A DNA stretch of 64,000 nt from positions 24,946 through 88,945 of the forward strand of contig MEED01000021.1 of assembly GCA_001724855.1 (NCBI GenBank), read 5' to 3'. This DNA is from Lautropia sp. SCN 69-89. GTDB lineage: Bacteria > Pseudomonadota > Gammaproteobacteria > Burkholderiales > Burkholderiaceae_E. Position 1 is the first letter of the stretch. The number at the start of each line of letters is the position of its first letter. The position numbers were made by a program, and so were the translations under genes. The notes beneath the pieces were generated by a model. That model was not told the origin of the DNA, did no database searches, and saw only the letters and a list, made by a program, of their open reading frames with translations. Shown here in pieces: positions 29,785 through 38,051 of this stretch.

Positions 29785-31128
29785 GTGCGGATAGCGCCGC
29801 CTACATTCGACCGTCGGTTCTCCGTGACGCGCAGCCGCTCCTCCGTGCCTTCCGTTCACGCCGCCGGCCGGCCGGAGCGTCCCGCGCGACGCGACGCTCC
29901 GCCCGGACCGTGGCGAATCGCCCGCCTGCTCGATGCGCCGCATCGCCTCGGATTCTTCGTCGGCTCGGCCATGGTTTCGACGAGCGCGCTCTGGTGGCTC
30001 GCGACGCTGGCGACGCAGCTCGTCGCGCACCGGCAGATCCGGTGGGCCGTCGCGCCGGCCCACGCCCATGCGCTGCTGATGAGCTTCTCGTTCATGCCGA
30101 TGTTCTTCGCCGGCTTCCTGTTCACCGCCGGCCCGCGATGGCTGGCCCTGCCGGCGCTGCCGGGACGCAGCCTGCTGCCGGTCGCGGCAGCCTGGCTCGC
30201 CGGCTGGGGAATCTACCTCGCCGGCGTGCACCTAGACCCGAGGCTTGCCGCGGCCGGCCTCGCGACGGTCGCGGCCGGCTGGACCCTGTTCGTCTGGCGC
30301 CTCGCGCAGTTGCTCCGGCGCAGTCGCGTCGCCGACCGCACTCACCTCAGGGTCATTGGCTGCGCCTGCGGCATCGGCGCGGCCGCGCTCTGGGCCGCGG
30401 CTGCGGGGTTGGCCGCCGACGCAGCTGCGCTCGTGGGAGCCGCGCTCGCCGTCGGGCTCTGGTGGTTCCTTTCGCCGGTCTTCGCCACCGCCATGCACCG
30501 GATGGTGCCGTTCTTCGGAGTCGCCGCGCCGCGGCTCGACGAGCGCCACCCCGAATGGCTGCTCTGGACGCTGCTGGTCGTGCTTGGCCTGCAGGTGCCG
30601 CTCGCGTCGGGAGTGCTTGCCAATCCCCTGTTGGCGGCATTGACATTCATCGTCGATGGCGCCGCTGCGGCACTCGTGCTCGGGCTTGCCCTGCGGTGGC
30701 GAGCCACTCAGAACCTGCGCATCCGGTTGCTGGCCATGCTCGACCTCGGTTTCGTCTGGCTCGGGCTTGCACTCGTGCTTCAGGCCGCCTCGGCCGCGCA
30801 GGCCTGGTGGGCGGGAGAGGCGCATCAGCCGTCGATCGCGAGCCTGCACGCACTCGGCATGGGCTTCTTCGGTTCGATCCAGTTCGCGTTCGTGACTCGC
30901 GTCAGCGCAGGCCAGGACGGGCGCGCGCAGGCGATCGACGGCATCGCCTGGGCGTTGTTCCTCGTTCTGCAGGCCGCAGTCGCAGTGCGCATCGCCGCGG
31001 CCTGGCTGCCCTCCACGCCGACGCTGCTGCTGGCGGCGGCTGCGCTGTGGATGATCGCGATGCTCGCATGGGCCGCCCGGCACGCCCGCTGGTACGGGCG
31101 GCCGCGCAGCGACGGACGGCCCGGATGA
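29785..31128 (+). CDS. NnrS-family membrane protein
   Basis: This 447-residue inner-membrane protein has about 12 hydrophobic helices. NnrS hallmarks are AHAHALLMSFSFMPMFFAGF, a conserved HRMVPFF in the middle, and SLHALGMGFFGSIQFAFVTR near the C terminus, with histidines suited to haem or metal. NnrS proteins protect against nitric oxide stress in denitrifiers and related bacteria. The GTG at 29785 follows AAGG, but 29824 (GTG) is also possible given the upstream FNR-like box. UbiU follows by 67 bases in the same direction. Confidence 0.85.
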   Translation: MRIAPPTFDRRFSVTRSRSSVPSVHAAGRPERPARRDAPPGPWRIARLLDAPHRLGFFVGSAMVSTSALWWLATLATQLVAHRQIRWAVAPAHAHALLMSFSFMPMFFAGFLFTAGPRWLALPALPGRSLLPVAAAWLAGWGIYLAGVHLDPRLAAAGLATVAAGWTLFVWRLAQLLRRSRVADRTHLRVIGCACGIGAAALWAAAAGLAADAAALVGAALAVGLWWFLSPVFATAMHRMVPFFGVAAPRLDERHPEWLLWTLLVVLGLQVPLASGVLANPLLAALTFIVDGAAAALVLGLALRWRATQNLRIRLLAMLDLGFVWLGLALVLQAASAAQAWWAGEAHQPSIASLHALGMGFFGSIQFAFVTRVSAGQDGRAQAIDGIAWALFLVLQAAVAVRIAAAWLPSTPTLLLAAAALWMIAMLAWAARHARWYGRPRSDGRPG

Positions 31129-31195
31129 TCGCCGCCCGGCCACGTACCGCTTACACCAGGGCGCCACGCCGGCGCCCGTTCCGGAGGAATGTCCG

Positions 31196-32224
31196 ATGAA
31201 CGAACGACGAACCGCTGCACCGCGCAAGCCCGATCTCGTCTGCCCTGCCGGCTCGCTGCGCGCGCTCAAGCTCGCGGTCGACGCCGGCGCCGACGCCGTC
31301 TACATGGGCCTGAAGGACGCGACCAATGCGCGCAACTTCGCCGGCCTGAACTTCGACCTCGACCAGGCCCGCGAAGGCATCGGCTACGCGCACGCGCGCA
31401 ACGCCCGCGTGCTGATGGCGCTGAACACCTTCGCCGACGCGCGTGAACCGCGGCGCTGGTGGCACGCGGTCGACGTGGCGGCAGGGCTGGGCGCCGACGC
31501 ACTGATCTGCGCCGACACCGCCGTGCTCGCCTACGCGCGCGACCACCATCCCCAACTGCGGCTGCATCTGTCGGTGCAGGCCTCGGCCACCACCTACGAG
31601 GCGATCGAGTTCTACCGCGAGCGCTACGGCATCCAGCGCGCGGTGCTGCCGCGCGTGCTGACGCTGTCGCAGGTCGGGCACGTCTGCCGGCACACCGACG
31701 CCGAGATCGAAGTCTTCGGCTTCGGCAGCCTGTGCGTGATGGTGGAGGGGCGCTGCGCACTGTCGTCGTACGCGACCGGCCAGTCGCCCAACACCGCGGG
31801 CGTGTGCTCGCCGCCTTCGGCGGTGCGCTGGGAAGATGCCGCCGACGGCGTGCGCGCGCGCCTGAACGAGGTGCTGATCGACAGCTACGCGCCCGACGAG
31901 CCGCGCGGCTATCCGACGCTATGCAAGGGCCGGTTCCACGTGGAGGGTGTGCGCGACTATGCGCTCGAGGAACCGACCAGCCTGAACACGCTGGCGGTGC
32001 TGCCGCAGCTGATGGAGTTCGGCATCGCGGCCATCAAGATCGAGGGTCGCCAGCGCAGCCCCGCCTACGTCGAGCAGGTCACCCGCGTGTGGCGCGCGGC
32101 AATCGACCACTGCGCGGCGCAGCCCTCGCGATTCGCGGTGCAGCCGCAGTGGGTGGCCGCGCTCGGGCGCTGGTCCGAAGGCCAGCAGCATACGCTGGGC
32201 GCTTACAATCGCCCCTGGCGCTGA
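31196..32224 (+). CDS. ubiU: UbiU, peptidase U32-type Fe-S subunit of oxygen-independent ubiquinone hydroxylation
   Basis: This 342-residue protein is of the U32 family but carries four cysteines in the UbiU pattern: CVMVEGRC (two), VCSPP and TLCKGRF, expected to bind a [4Fe-4S] cluster. UbiU forms a heterodimer with UbiV and, with UbiT, hydroxylates the ubiquinone ring without O2. The N-terminal pattern LVCPAGSLRALKLAVDAGADAVY is typical. It has a strong ribosome site (GGAGGA, 7 bases from the ATG). It opens the ubiUVT run. Confidence 0.95.
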   Translation: MNERRTAAPRKPDLVCPAGSLRALKLAVDAGADAVYMGLKDATNARNFAGLNFDLDQAREGIGYAHARNARVLMALNTFADAREPRRWWHAVDVAAGLGADALICADTAVLAYARDHHPQLRLHLSVQASATTYEAIEFYRERYGIQRAVLPRVLTLSQVGHVCRHTDAEIEVFGFGSLCVMVEGRCALSSYATGQSPNTAGVCSPPSAVRWEDAADGVRARLNEVLIDSYAPDEPRGYPTLCKGRFHVEGVRDYALEEPTSLNTLAVLPQLMEFGIAAIKIEGRQRSPAYVEQVTRVWRAAIDHCAAQPSRFAVQPQWVAALGRWSEGQQHTLGAYNRPWR

Positions 32225-32238
32225 CAGGAGGCATGGGC

Positions 32239-33168
32239 ATGAATCCGCGCATCCGGCTCACCGTCGGCCCGGTCCTTTACTACTGGCCGCGCAAGACGCT
32301 GATCGACTTCTACGGGCAGGTCGCCGATTCGCCCGCCGACACGGTCGTGCTGGGCGAGGTCGTCTGCTCGCGGCGCCACGAGATGAAGATCGACGACTGG
32401 CTCGCGCTGGCGCGCGACCTCGCCGGCTGCGGCAAGGAGGTGGTGCTGGCCAGCCAGGCGCTGCTCGAATCCGAATCCGACCTGCGCGACATGCGCCGGC
32501 TGGTTGGGCAGGACGAGTTCATGGTCGAAGCCGGTGACGCCTCGGCGTTGCGCACGCTCGCCGGCCGCGCTTTCGTGCTCGGGCCGCACGTCAACGTCTA
32601 CAGCCGCCCAGCGCTCGAAGAGCATGCCGCGCTCGGCGCGGTGCGCTGGGTGGCGCCGGTCGAGTTGAGCCTCGAGGCGATCGGCCTGATCAATCCTGCC
32701 GAAGCGCCGGTCGCCGGCGGGCCGGGCACCGACACACCGATCGCCACCGAGCTGTTCGCCTTCGGCAGGCTGCCGCTGGCGTTCTCGGCACGCTGCTTCA
32801 CCGCGCGCCACTACCACCTGAACAAGGACGAGTGCGGCTTTCGCTGCATCGAGCACCCCGACGGCCTGCTGCTGTCCACCGGCGAGGGCGCACCGTTCCT
32901 CACGCTGAACGGCATCCAGACGCAATCGGCCGCGCAGCAGTGCCTCATCGGAGAAGCCGAAGCGATGCGCGCCGCAGGCGTGAGCCGCGTGCGGCTGTCC
33001 CCGGTGGCGCAGCGCTTCGACGAAGTACTGGCGAGCTTCGAGCGCGTGCTCAACGGCGACGGCGACGCCGCCGAAGAACGCGCCGCGCTGGCCGCAATGA
33101 GCCTGCCTGGCGGGCTGGTCGACGGCTTCGCGCATCGCCGCCCCGGACTCGACCGGAGCTGGAGCTGA
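32239..33168 (+). CDS. ubiV: UbiV, second Fe-S subunit of oxygen-independent ubiquinone hydroxylation
   Basis: This 309-residue U32-family protein begins LTVGPVLYYWPRKTLIDFY and has four cysteines spaced as in UbiV (VVCSRR, ARCFTA and KDECGFRC), expected to bind its own [4Fe-4S] cluster. The start is ATG 32239, because AGGAGG at 32226-32231 gives 7-8 base spacing, whereas ATG 32233 would be too close. It begins 14 bases after ubiU. A TACAAT at 32204-32209 in the ubiU end could serve as an internal promoter. Confidence 0.94.
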   Translation: MNPRIRLTVGPVLYYWPRKTLIDFYGQVADSPADTVVLGEVVCSRRHEMKIDDWLALARDLAGCGKEVVLASQALLESESDLRDMRRLVGQDEFMVEAGDASALRTLAGRAFVLGPHVNVYSRPALEEHAALGAVRWVAPVELSLEAIGLINPAEAPVAGGPGTDTPIATELFAFGRLPLAFSARCFTARHYHLNKDECGFRCIEHPDGLLLSTGEGAPFLTLNGIQTQSAAQQCLIGEAEAMRAAGVSRVRLSPVAQRFDEVLASFERVLNGDGDAAEERAALAAMSLPGGLVDGFAHRRPGLDRSWS

Positions 33169-33179
33169 AGGAACCTGTC

Positions 33180-33617
33180 ATGACACCCCACCGCAACACC
33201 GCCCTGCCCGTGCCCGAGCCGCTGCGCCGCTTCGTCTCGCGGCTCCCGATCCGTCCGCCCTCGGTCGTGCTGGCGCTCGCGCTCGACCGCCTGTTGCGGC
33301 CGCAGCTTCCGGCCGATGCCGCGCAGCAGCTGGCCGGCAGGGTCGTCGAGATCGAGGTCTGCGATCTCGGCATCCGCTGCCGGCTGATGCTCGACGCCAG
33401 CGGCTTTCATGCGGCGCCCGACGGCGGCACGGTCGCGCTGCGCGTGGCCGCCGACGCATCGAGCTACCTGCGCCTGCTGCGCGGCGAGGAAGACGCCGAC
33501 CGGCTGTTCTTCGAGCGCGCGCTGGTGATGGAAGGCGACACCGAGTACGGGCTGATCCTGAAGAACACGCTCGACGCGATCGGACCGCTGCTGCGCTGGC
33601 CGGCGCGCGCGGCGTAG
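33180..33617 (+). CDS. ubiT: UbiT, SCP2-domain lipid-carrier protein for anaerobic ubiquinone synthesis
   Basis: This 145-residue protein has a sterol-carrier (SCP2) domain at about residues 45-140, ending in VMEGDTEYGLILKNTLDAI, and an N-terminal segment with PEPLRRFVSRLP as in UbiT. UbiT replaces UbiJ as the lipid-binding scaffold under anoxic conditions. It directly follows ubiV (11 bases) and completes the ubiUVT set. Other members of the Ubi pathway are not in the window. Confidence 0.92.
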   Translation: MTPHRNTALPVPEPLRRFVSRLPIRPPSVVLALALDRLLRPQLPADAAQQLAGRVVEIEVCDLGIRCRLMLDASGFHAAPDGGTVALRVAADASSYLRLLRGEEDADRLFFERALVMEGDTEYGLILKNTLDAIGPLLRWPARAA

Positions 33618-33627
33618 GCGCGCCCAC

Positions 33628-34482
33628 ATGAACGACGGCTTCGTCCTCACGCTGTCGTGCCCGGATCGCCCGGGCATCGTTCACGCGGTCTCCGGCTTCC
33701 TGCTCGAGCACGGCGGCAACATCCTCGAGGCGGCGCAGTACGACGACCGCGACACGGGGCTGTTCTTCATGCGCGTGCACTTCGAGTCGGCCGACGCCGG
33801 CGCGTCGGTCGGCGCACTGCAGCGCGCGTTCGAGCCGGTGGGCGAGAGCTTTCGCATGCGCTGGGCCTTTCACGACGCCGCCCGGCCGGCGCCGACGCTG
33901 ATCCTCGTCTCGAAGCTCGGCCATTGCCTGAACGACCTGCTGTTCCGGCATCGTTCGGGGCTGCTGCCGATCGACATCCGCGCGGTGGTGTCGAACCATC
34001 GCGACTTCTACCAGCTTGCCGCCTCCTACGACATCCCGTTCCATCACGTGCCGGTCACCGCGACCACCAAGGCGCAGGCCGAAGCGCGGCTGATGGAGAT
34101 CGCCGGCACCGAAGGGGTGGAGCTGGTGGTGCTGGCGCGCTACATGCAGGTGCTGTCCGAAGACCTGTGCCGCCGGCTCGAAGGCCGGGCGATCAACATC
34201 CACCATTCGTTCCTGCCGAGCTTCAAGGGCGCGCGGCCCTACGGGCAGGCGCACGAGCGCGGCGTCAAGCTGATCGGCGCGACCGCGCACTACGTGACCA
34301 CCGCGCTCGACGAAGGGCCGATCATCGAGCAGGACGTCGCGCGCGTCGATCACTCGATGGACGTTGCGACCCTCACCGCGATCGGCCGCGACGTCGAGAA
34401 CGTCGTGCTCGCGCGCGCGGTCAAGTGGCACGCCGAGCACCGCATCGTGCTGAACGGCGGCAAGACGGTCGTGTTCCGGTAG
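33628..34482 (+). CDS. purU: Formyltetrahydrofolate deformylase
   Basis: This 284-residue enzyme hydrolyses 10-formyl-THF to THF and formate. It has an N-terminal ACT domain (SCPDRPGIVHAVSGFLLEHG) and a formyltransferase-type catalytic domain, whose motif is INIHHSFLPSFKGARPYGQA, with the catalytic Asp in the loop DEGPIIEQD. The start ATG 33628 lies 10 bases after ubiT. The close spacing may reflect co-transcription, but no functional link to ubiquinone is clear. Confidence 0.95.
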   Translation: MNDGFVLTLSCPDRPGIVHAVSGFLLEHGGNILEAAQYDDRDTGLFFMRVHFESADAGASVGALQRAFEPVGESFRMRWAFHDAARPAPTLILVSKLGHCLNDLLFRHRSGLLPIDIRAVVSNHRDFYQLAASYDIPFHHVPVTATTKAQAEARLMEIAGTEGVELVVLARYMQVLSEDLCRRLEGRAINIHHSFLPSFKGARPYGQAHERGVKLIGATAHYVTTALDEGPIIEQDVARVDHSMDVATLTAIGRDVENVVLARAVKWHAEHRIVLNGGKTVVFR

Positions 34483-34504
34483 CGCCGGCCGGGCTCAGCG
34501 TGCC

Positions 34505-36172
34505 TCAGCGTGCATCGGCGAGCACGAACGCGGCGGCGCGCTCGGCCATCATCACCGCCGGCACGTTGGTGTTTCCCGAGACCAGCGTCGGCATGACCGA
34601 GCAGTCGACCACGCGCAATCCGCCGACGCCGCGCACCCGCAACTGCTGATCGACCACCGCGAGCGCGCCCTCGCCCATCCTGCAGGTACCGCTCGGGTGG
34701 AAGATCGTCCCGCCCTGGTTGCGGACGAACTCGAGCAGGTCGGCGTCGCTGGCCGCCTGCGCGCCGGGCGCGTACTCGTCGACCACGAACGGCGCGAGCG
34801 CCCGTGTCGCCGCGATCCGGCGTGCGAGCTTCACGCCGTCGACCGCGGTGCGGCGGTCGGTCTCGGTCGACAGGTAGAACGGCTGCATCGACGGTGGCTC
34901 GAGCGGATCGGACGAGCGGATGCGCACGTGGCCGCGCGACTCCGGGCGCAACTGGCACACCGACATCGTGAACCCGGAGTGCGAGTGCACCGGTGAACCG
35001 GCCATGTCCGAGGACAGCGTCGCGACGTGGAATTGCACGTCCGGCCGGGTCAGTTCGGGGCGCGTGCGCGCGAAGATGCCGCCCTGGTTGATGCCGATGG
35101 CCATCGGACCGCCGCGCAGGAAGACGTACTCCATGCCGATGCGCAGCTTGCCCCACAGCGAAGCGAGCTGGTCGTTGGTGGTGATCGGCTGGCTGCACCG
35201 GAACATGACCCGCGCCTGCAGGTGATCCTGCAGGTTCTCGCCCACGCCGCGCAGCTCGTGCACGACCGGAATGCCGAACGACCCCAGCAGGTCCGCCGGA
35301 CCGACGCCCGAGAGCTGCAGCAGCTGCGGCGACTGCAGCGCGCCCGCGCACAGGATCACCTCGCGGCGCGCGCGCACCCGCACCGGCGGGCCCGCCTCGA
35401 CGGTGATGCCGGAAGCCTTCGCCGTGCCCGCGTCGCGCCGGTCGGCACGCGCCCCGGGCCGGTACTCGACGCCCACCGCGCGCCGCCCCTCGAAGACGAT
35501 GCGCGTCGTCTGCGCGCGCGTGAGCACGCGCAGGTTCGGGCGGCTGCGCGCCGGTCGCAGGTAGGCCACCGCGGTGCTGCAGCGAAAACCGTTGCGCGTG
35601 CTCAGCTGGTAGTAGCCGGCTCCCTCCTGCCGCGCGCCGTTGAAATCGGGGTTGCGGGGAATGCCGGCTTCCTCGCACGCGTCGATCACCGCGTCGATCA
35701 GCGGATGTCGCACGCGAATGTGCGAGGACCACAGCGGGCCGCCCGTGCCGCGCCATTCGTCGGCGCCGAGCGTGTTGTGCTCGAGCCGGCGAAACCACGG
35801 CAGCACCTTCTCGAACGACCACTGCGTATTGCCCTGCGCTGCCCAGTCGTCGTAGTCCTCGGCCTGTCCGCGGATGAAGATCAGTCCGTTGATCGCGCTC
35901 GATCCGCCCAGCGTCTTGCCGCGAGGCCAGTACACCTGGCGCCGGTTCATTCCCGGGTCGGGGTCGGTGCGGAACATCCAGTTCAGCACCGGGTTGAACA
36001 TCGTCTTCGCGTAGCCGATCGGAACGTGGATCCACGGATAGCGATCCTCGGGGCCGGCTTCGAGCAGCAGCACGCGGTGGCGCCCGTCCTCGCTCAGCCT
36101 CGCCGCCATCACGCAGCCCGCCGATCCCGCCCCCACCACGATGTAGTCGTACTCGTCCATTGCTGCGCCCAT
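34505..36172 (-). CDS. GMC-family FAD-dependent oxidoreductase (choline dehydrogenase-like)
   Basis: This 555-residue flavoprotein has the FAD dinucleotide site VVGAGSAGCVMAARLSE, the GMC signature GGSSAINGLIFIRG, and the C-terminal active-site region with HPSGTCRMG and SGNTNVPAVMMAERAA. It oxidises an alcohol; the sequence lies in the broad choline/alcohol dehydrogenase group, so the actual substrate is not known. There is no signal peptide. ATG 36160 (MDEYDYIVVGAG) is an alternative start. It is divergent from the TRAP operon, with a shared inverted-repeat operator candidate. Confidence 0.9.
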   Translation of the reverse strand: MGAAMDEYDYIVVGAGSAGCVMAARLSEDGRHRVLLLEAGPEDRYPWIHVPIGYAKTMFNPVLNWMFRTDPDPGMNRRQVYWPRGKTLGGSSAINGLIFIRGQAEDYDDWAAQGNTQWSFEKVLPWFRRLEHNTLGADEWRGTGGPLWSSHIRVRHPLIDAVIDACEEAGIPRNPDFNGARQEGAGYYQLSTRNGFRCSTAVAYLRPARSRPNLRVLTRAQTTRIVFEGRRAVGVEYRPGARADRRDAGTAKASGITVEAGPPVRVRARREVILCAGALQSPQLLQLSGVGPADLLGSFGIPVVHELRGVGENLQDHLQARVMFRCSQPITTNDQLASLWGKLRIGMEYVFLRGGPMAIGINQGGIFARTRPELTRPDVQFHVATLSSDMAGSPVHSHSGFTMSVCQLRPESRGHVRIRSSDPLEPPSMQPFYLSTETDRRTAVDGVKLARRIAATRALAPFVVDEYAPGAQAASDADLLEFVRNQGGTIFHPSGTCRMGEGALAVVDQQLRVRGVGGLRVVDCSVMPTLVSGNTNVPAVMMAERAAAFVLADAR

Positions 36173-36217
36173 GCCGGTTGACCGCGCGTGCGGATCCGTC
36201 GCGCGGCGTGACGGGAA

Positions 36218-36245
36218 TTGAATCGGAACCTCCGGACAGATTCAA
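36218..36245. promoter_or_regulatory. Inverted repeat TTGAATC-N14-GATTCAA between the GMC and TRAP genes
   Basis: Perfect 7-base arms flank a GC spacer with TCCGGA at its centre, in the 239-base divergent gap. Its position 46 bases before the GMC start and about 170 before the TRAP gene fits an operator for the nearby IclR or another regulator. The remainder of the gap shows no second motif. Confidence 0.4.
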
Positions 36246-36411
36246 TCCTGCGGAATCCTGATTACGCTTTTTCGGAACGCCCGGCCGGCCGCAGACGTTG
36301 TCGGCGCGACGCGGCGGGTGTTAGCGTCTGCCGTGCTTCGGGTGCCCCCGCGCAGCAGCGCCGGCTACCCGGCGCACCGGAACCACCGAATCGAAACAGC
36401 GTGGAGGAGAC

Positions 36412-37518
36412 ATGAAACCCTGGCTTCGCAAACTCGCCGCGACGGTGCTCGCCGTCGGCGGCCTCACGATCGCGGGCGGCGTATCGGCGCAACAGAAGAT
36501 CCGCATCCAGACCGCAGTCCCGACCGCGAGCATCTACTTCGAGTTGATGAAGCGCTACGCCGACCGCGTCGACCGCATGACCGCCGGCAAGCTCAAGATC
36601 GACGTCCTGCCCGACGGCGCGGTGGTGCCGGCCTTCGAGATCCTCGACGCGGTGGACAAGGGCATCGTCGAAGGCGGCTTCGCGTGGACCCACTACTGGT
36701 CGGGCAAGCATCCCGCCGCCGGCCTCTTCGCGAACCCGATGGCCGGCGCCGGCGCGGGCCTCGACCAGGTCTCGCACATGGCCTGGCTGGCCGAAGGCGG
36801 CGGCCAGGCGCTCTACGAGAAGCTGTACAACGACGTCCTCAAGGTCAAGGTCGTCGGCATGATGCTGCAGCCGATGGGACCCGATCCTCTCGGGTGGTTC
36901 AAGCAGCCGATCGCCAGCGTCGAGGACTTCAAGAAGATGAAGTACCGCGCGCCCCCCGGCATCACCGGCGAGATCTTCAAGGAGATGGGCGTCTCGGCGG
37001 TGGCGATGCCCGGCGGCGAGATCGTGCCGGCCGCGCAGCGCGGCGTGATCGACGCAGCCGAGTGGATCGGGCCGGCCGACGACGTGAACCTCGGTCTGCA
37101 CCGCGTCTGGAAGCACTACTACCTGCAGGGCCTGCACCAGTCGACCGACGTCGGCGAGGTGATCTTCAACAAGGGCTGGTTCGACAAGCAGCCGCCCGAG
37201 GTCCGGGAGATCCTGCGCACCGCCGCCATGGCGACCATTGCCGACACCTACGTGTTCAACGTCGCACGCAACGCCTTCGCCCTCGAAAAGCTGAAGAAGG
37301 ACTCGCAGGTGGTCGTGCACGACACGCCCGCCGACTTCTTCCCGGCGTTCGTCAAGGCGACCAACGTGGTCCTCGACCGGCACGCCGCGAAGGACGCGTT
37401 CTTCAAGGAGGTCCTCGAGTCGCAGCGCAAGTTCGCGAAGACGGTCGTGCCGTACTGGACGAAGATCAACGCGCTGTACACGAACCTGGGCAACGCCGCG
37501 CTGCAAGAGAAGAAATGA
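36412..37518 (+). CDS. TRAP transporter solute-binding protein (DctP family)
   Basis: This 368-residue periplasmic protein has a signal peptide with cleavage after residue 26 (GGVSA), then a DctP-type binding fold. The Arg expected to hold a carboxylate lies in KMKYRAPPG, followed by GEIVPAAQRGVIDAAEW, the subfamily pattern for mannitol/chloroaromatic- and keto-acid-type ligands. It follows a strong ribosome site GGAGGAGAC. It overlaps the small permease by 4 bases and forms a three-gene TRAP system. Confidence 0.95.
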   Translation: MKPWLRKLAATVLAVGGLTIAGGVSAQQKIRIQTAVPTASIYFELMKRYADRVDRMTAGKLKIDVLPDGAVVPAFEILDAVDKGIVEGGFAWTHYWSGKHPAAGLFANPMAGAGAGLDQVSHMAWLAEGGGQALYEKLYNDVLKVKVVGMMLQPMGPDPLGWFKQPIASVEDFKKMKYRAPPGITGEIFKEMGVSAVAMPGGEIVPAAQRGVIDAAEWIGPADDVNLGLHRVWKHYYLQGLHQSTDVGEVIFNKGWFDKQPPEVREILRTAAMATIADTYVFNVARNAFALEKLKKDSQVVVHDTPADFFPAFVKATNVVLDRHAAKDAFFKEVLESQRKFAKTVVPYWTKINALYTNLGNAALQEKK

Positions 37519-38051
37519 GCGACGCACCCGCCGGCATGGGGCGGGTCGCCCGCTTCGTCGCCGCCATCGACACCGTCGCGCTCTGGTCGGGGCGCGCGGT
37601 GTCGTGGATGCTCATTCCGATGGTCGCGAGCCTCGTCTACGAAGTCGGGGCCCGCTACCTCTTCAACGCACCGACCACCTGGGCGTACGACATGACCTAC
37701 ATGCTGTACGGCAGCTTCTTCATGCTCGGTTCGGCCTACACGCTGATGCGCAAGGGCCACATCCGCACCGACATGTTCTACGCCGACTGGTCGGTGCGCA
37801 CCCAGGGCACGGTCGACGCGGTCTGCTACCTGCTGTTCTTCTTCCCGGCGATGATCGCCTTCCTGGCGGTCGGCTGGGACTTCTTCTGGACTTCGTGGGT
37901 GCGCGAGGAACGCATGGTCACCAGTCCCTGGATGCCGATCGTCTGGCCGTTCAAGCTGTCGATCCCGCTGGCCACCGCGCTGATGCTGCTGCAGGGGGTC
38001 TCCGAGTTCGTGAAGAGCGTGGTCGCGGCCCGCCGGGGCGTGTGGCTGTGA
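37515..38051 (+). CDS. TRAP transporter small permease (DctQ)
   Basis: This 178-residue inner-membrane protein has four hydrophobic segments and the DctQ core VYEVGARYLFNAPTTWAYDMT. It pairs with the large permease; its start overlaps the binding-protein stop (ATGA) and its stop overlaps the next start (GTGA), an unbroken coupled operon. Confidence 0.94.
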   Translation: MSDAPAGMGRVARFVAAIDTVALWSGRAVSWMLIPMVASLVYEVGARYLFNAPTTWAYDMTYMLYGSFFMLGSAYTLMRKGHIRTDMFYADWSVRTQGTVDAVCYLLFFFPAMIAFLAVGWDFFWTSWVREERMVTSPWMPIVWPFKLSIPLATALMLLQGVSEFVKSVVAARRGVWL

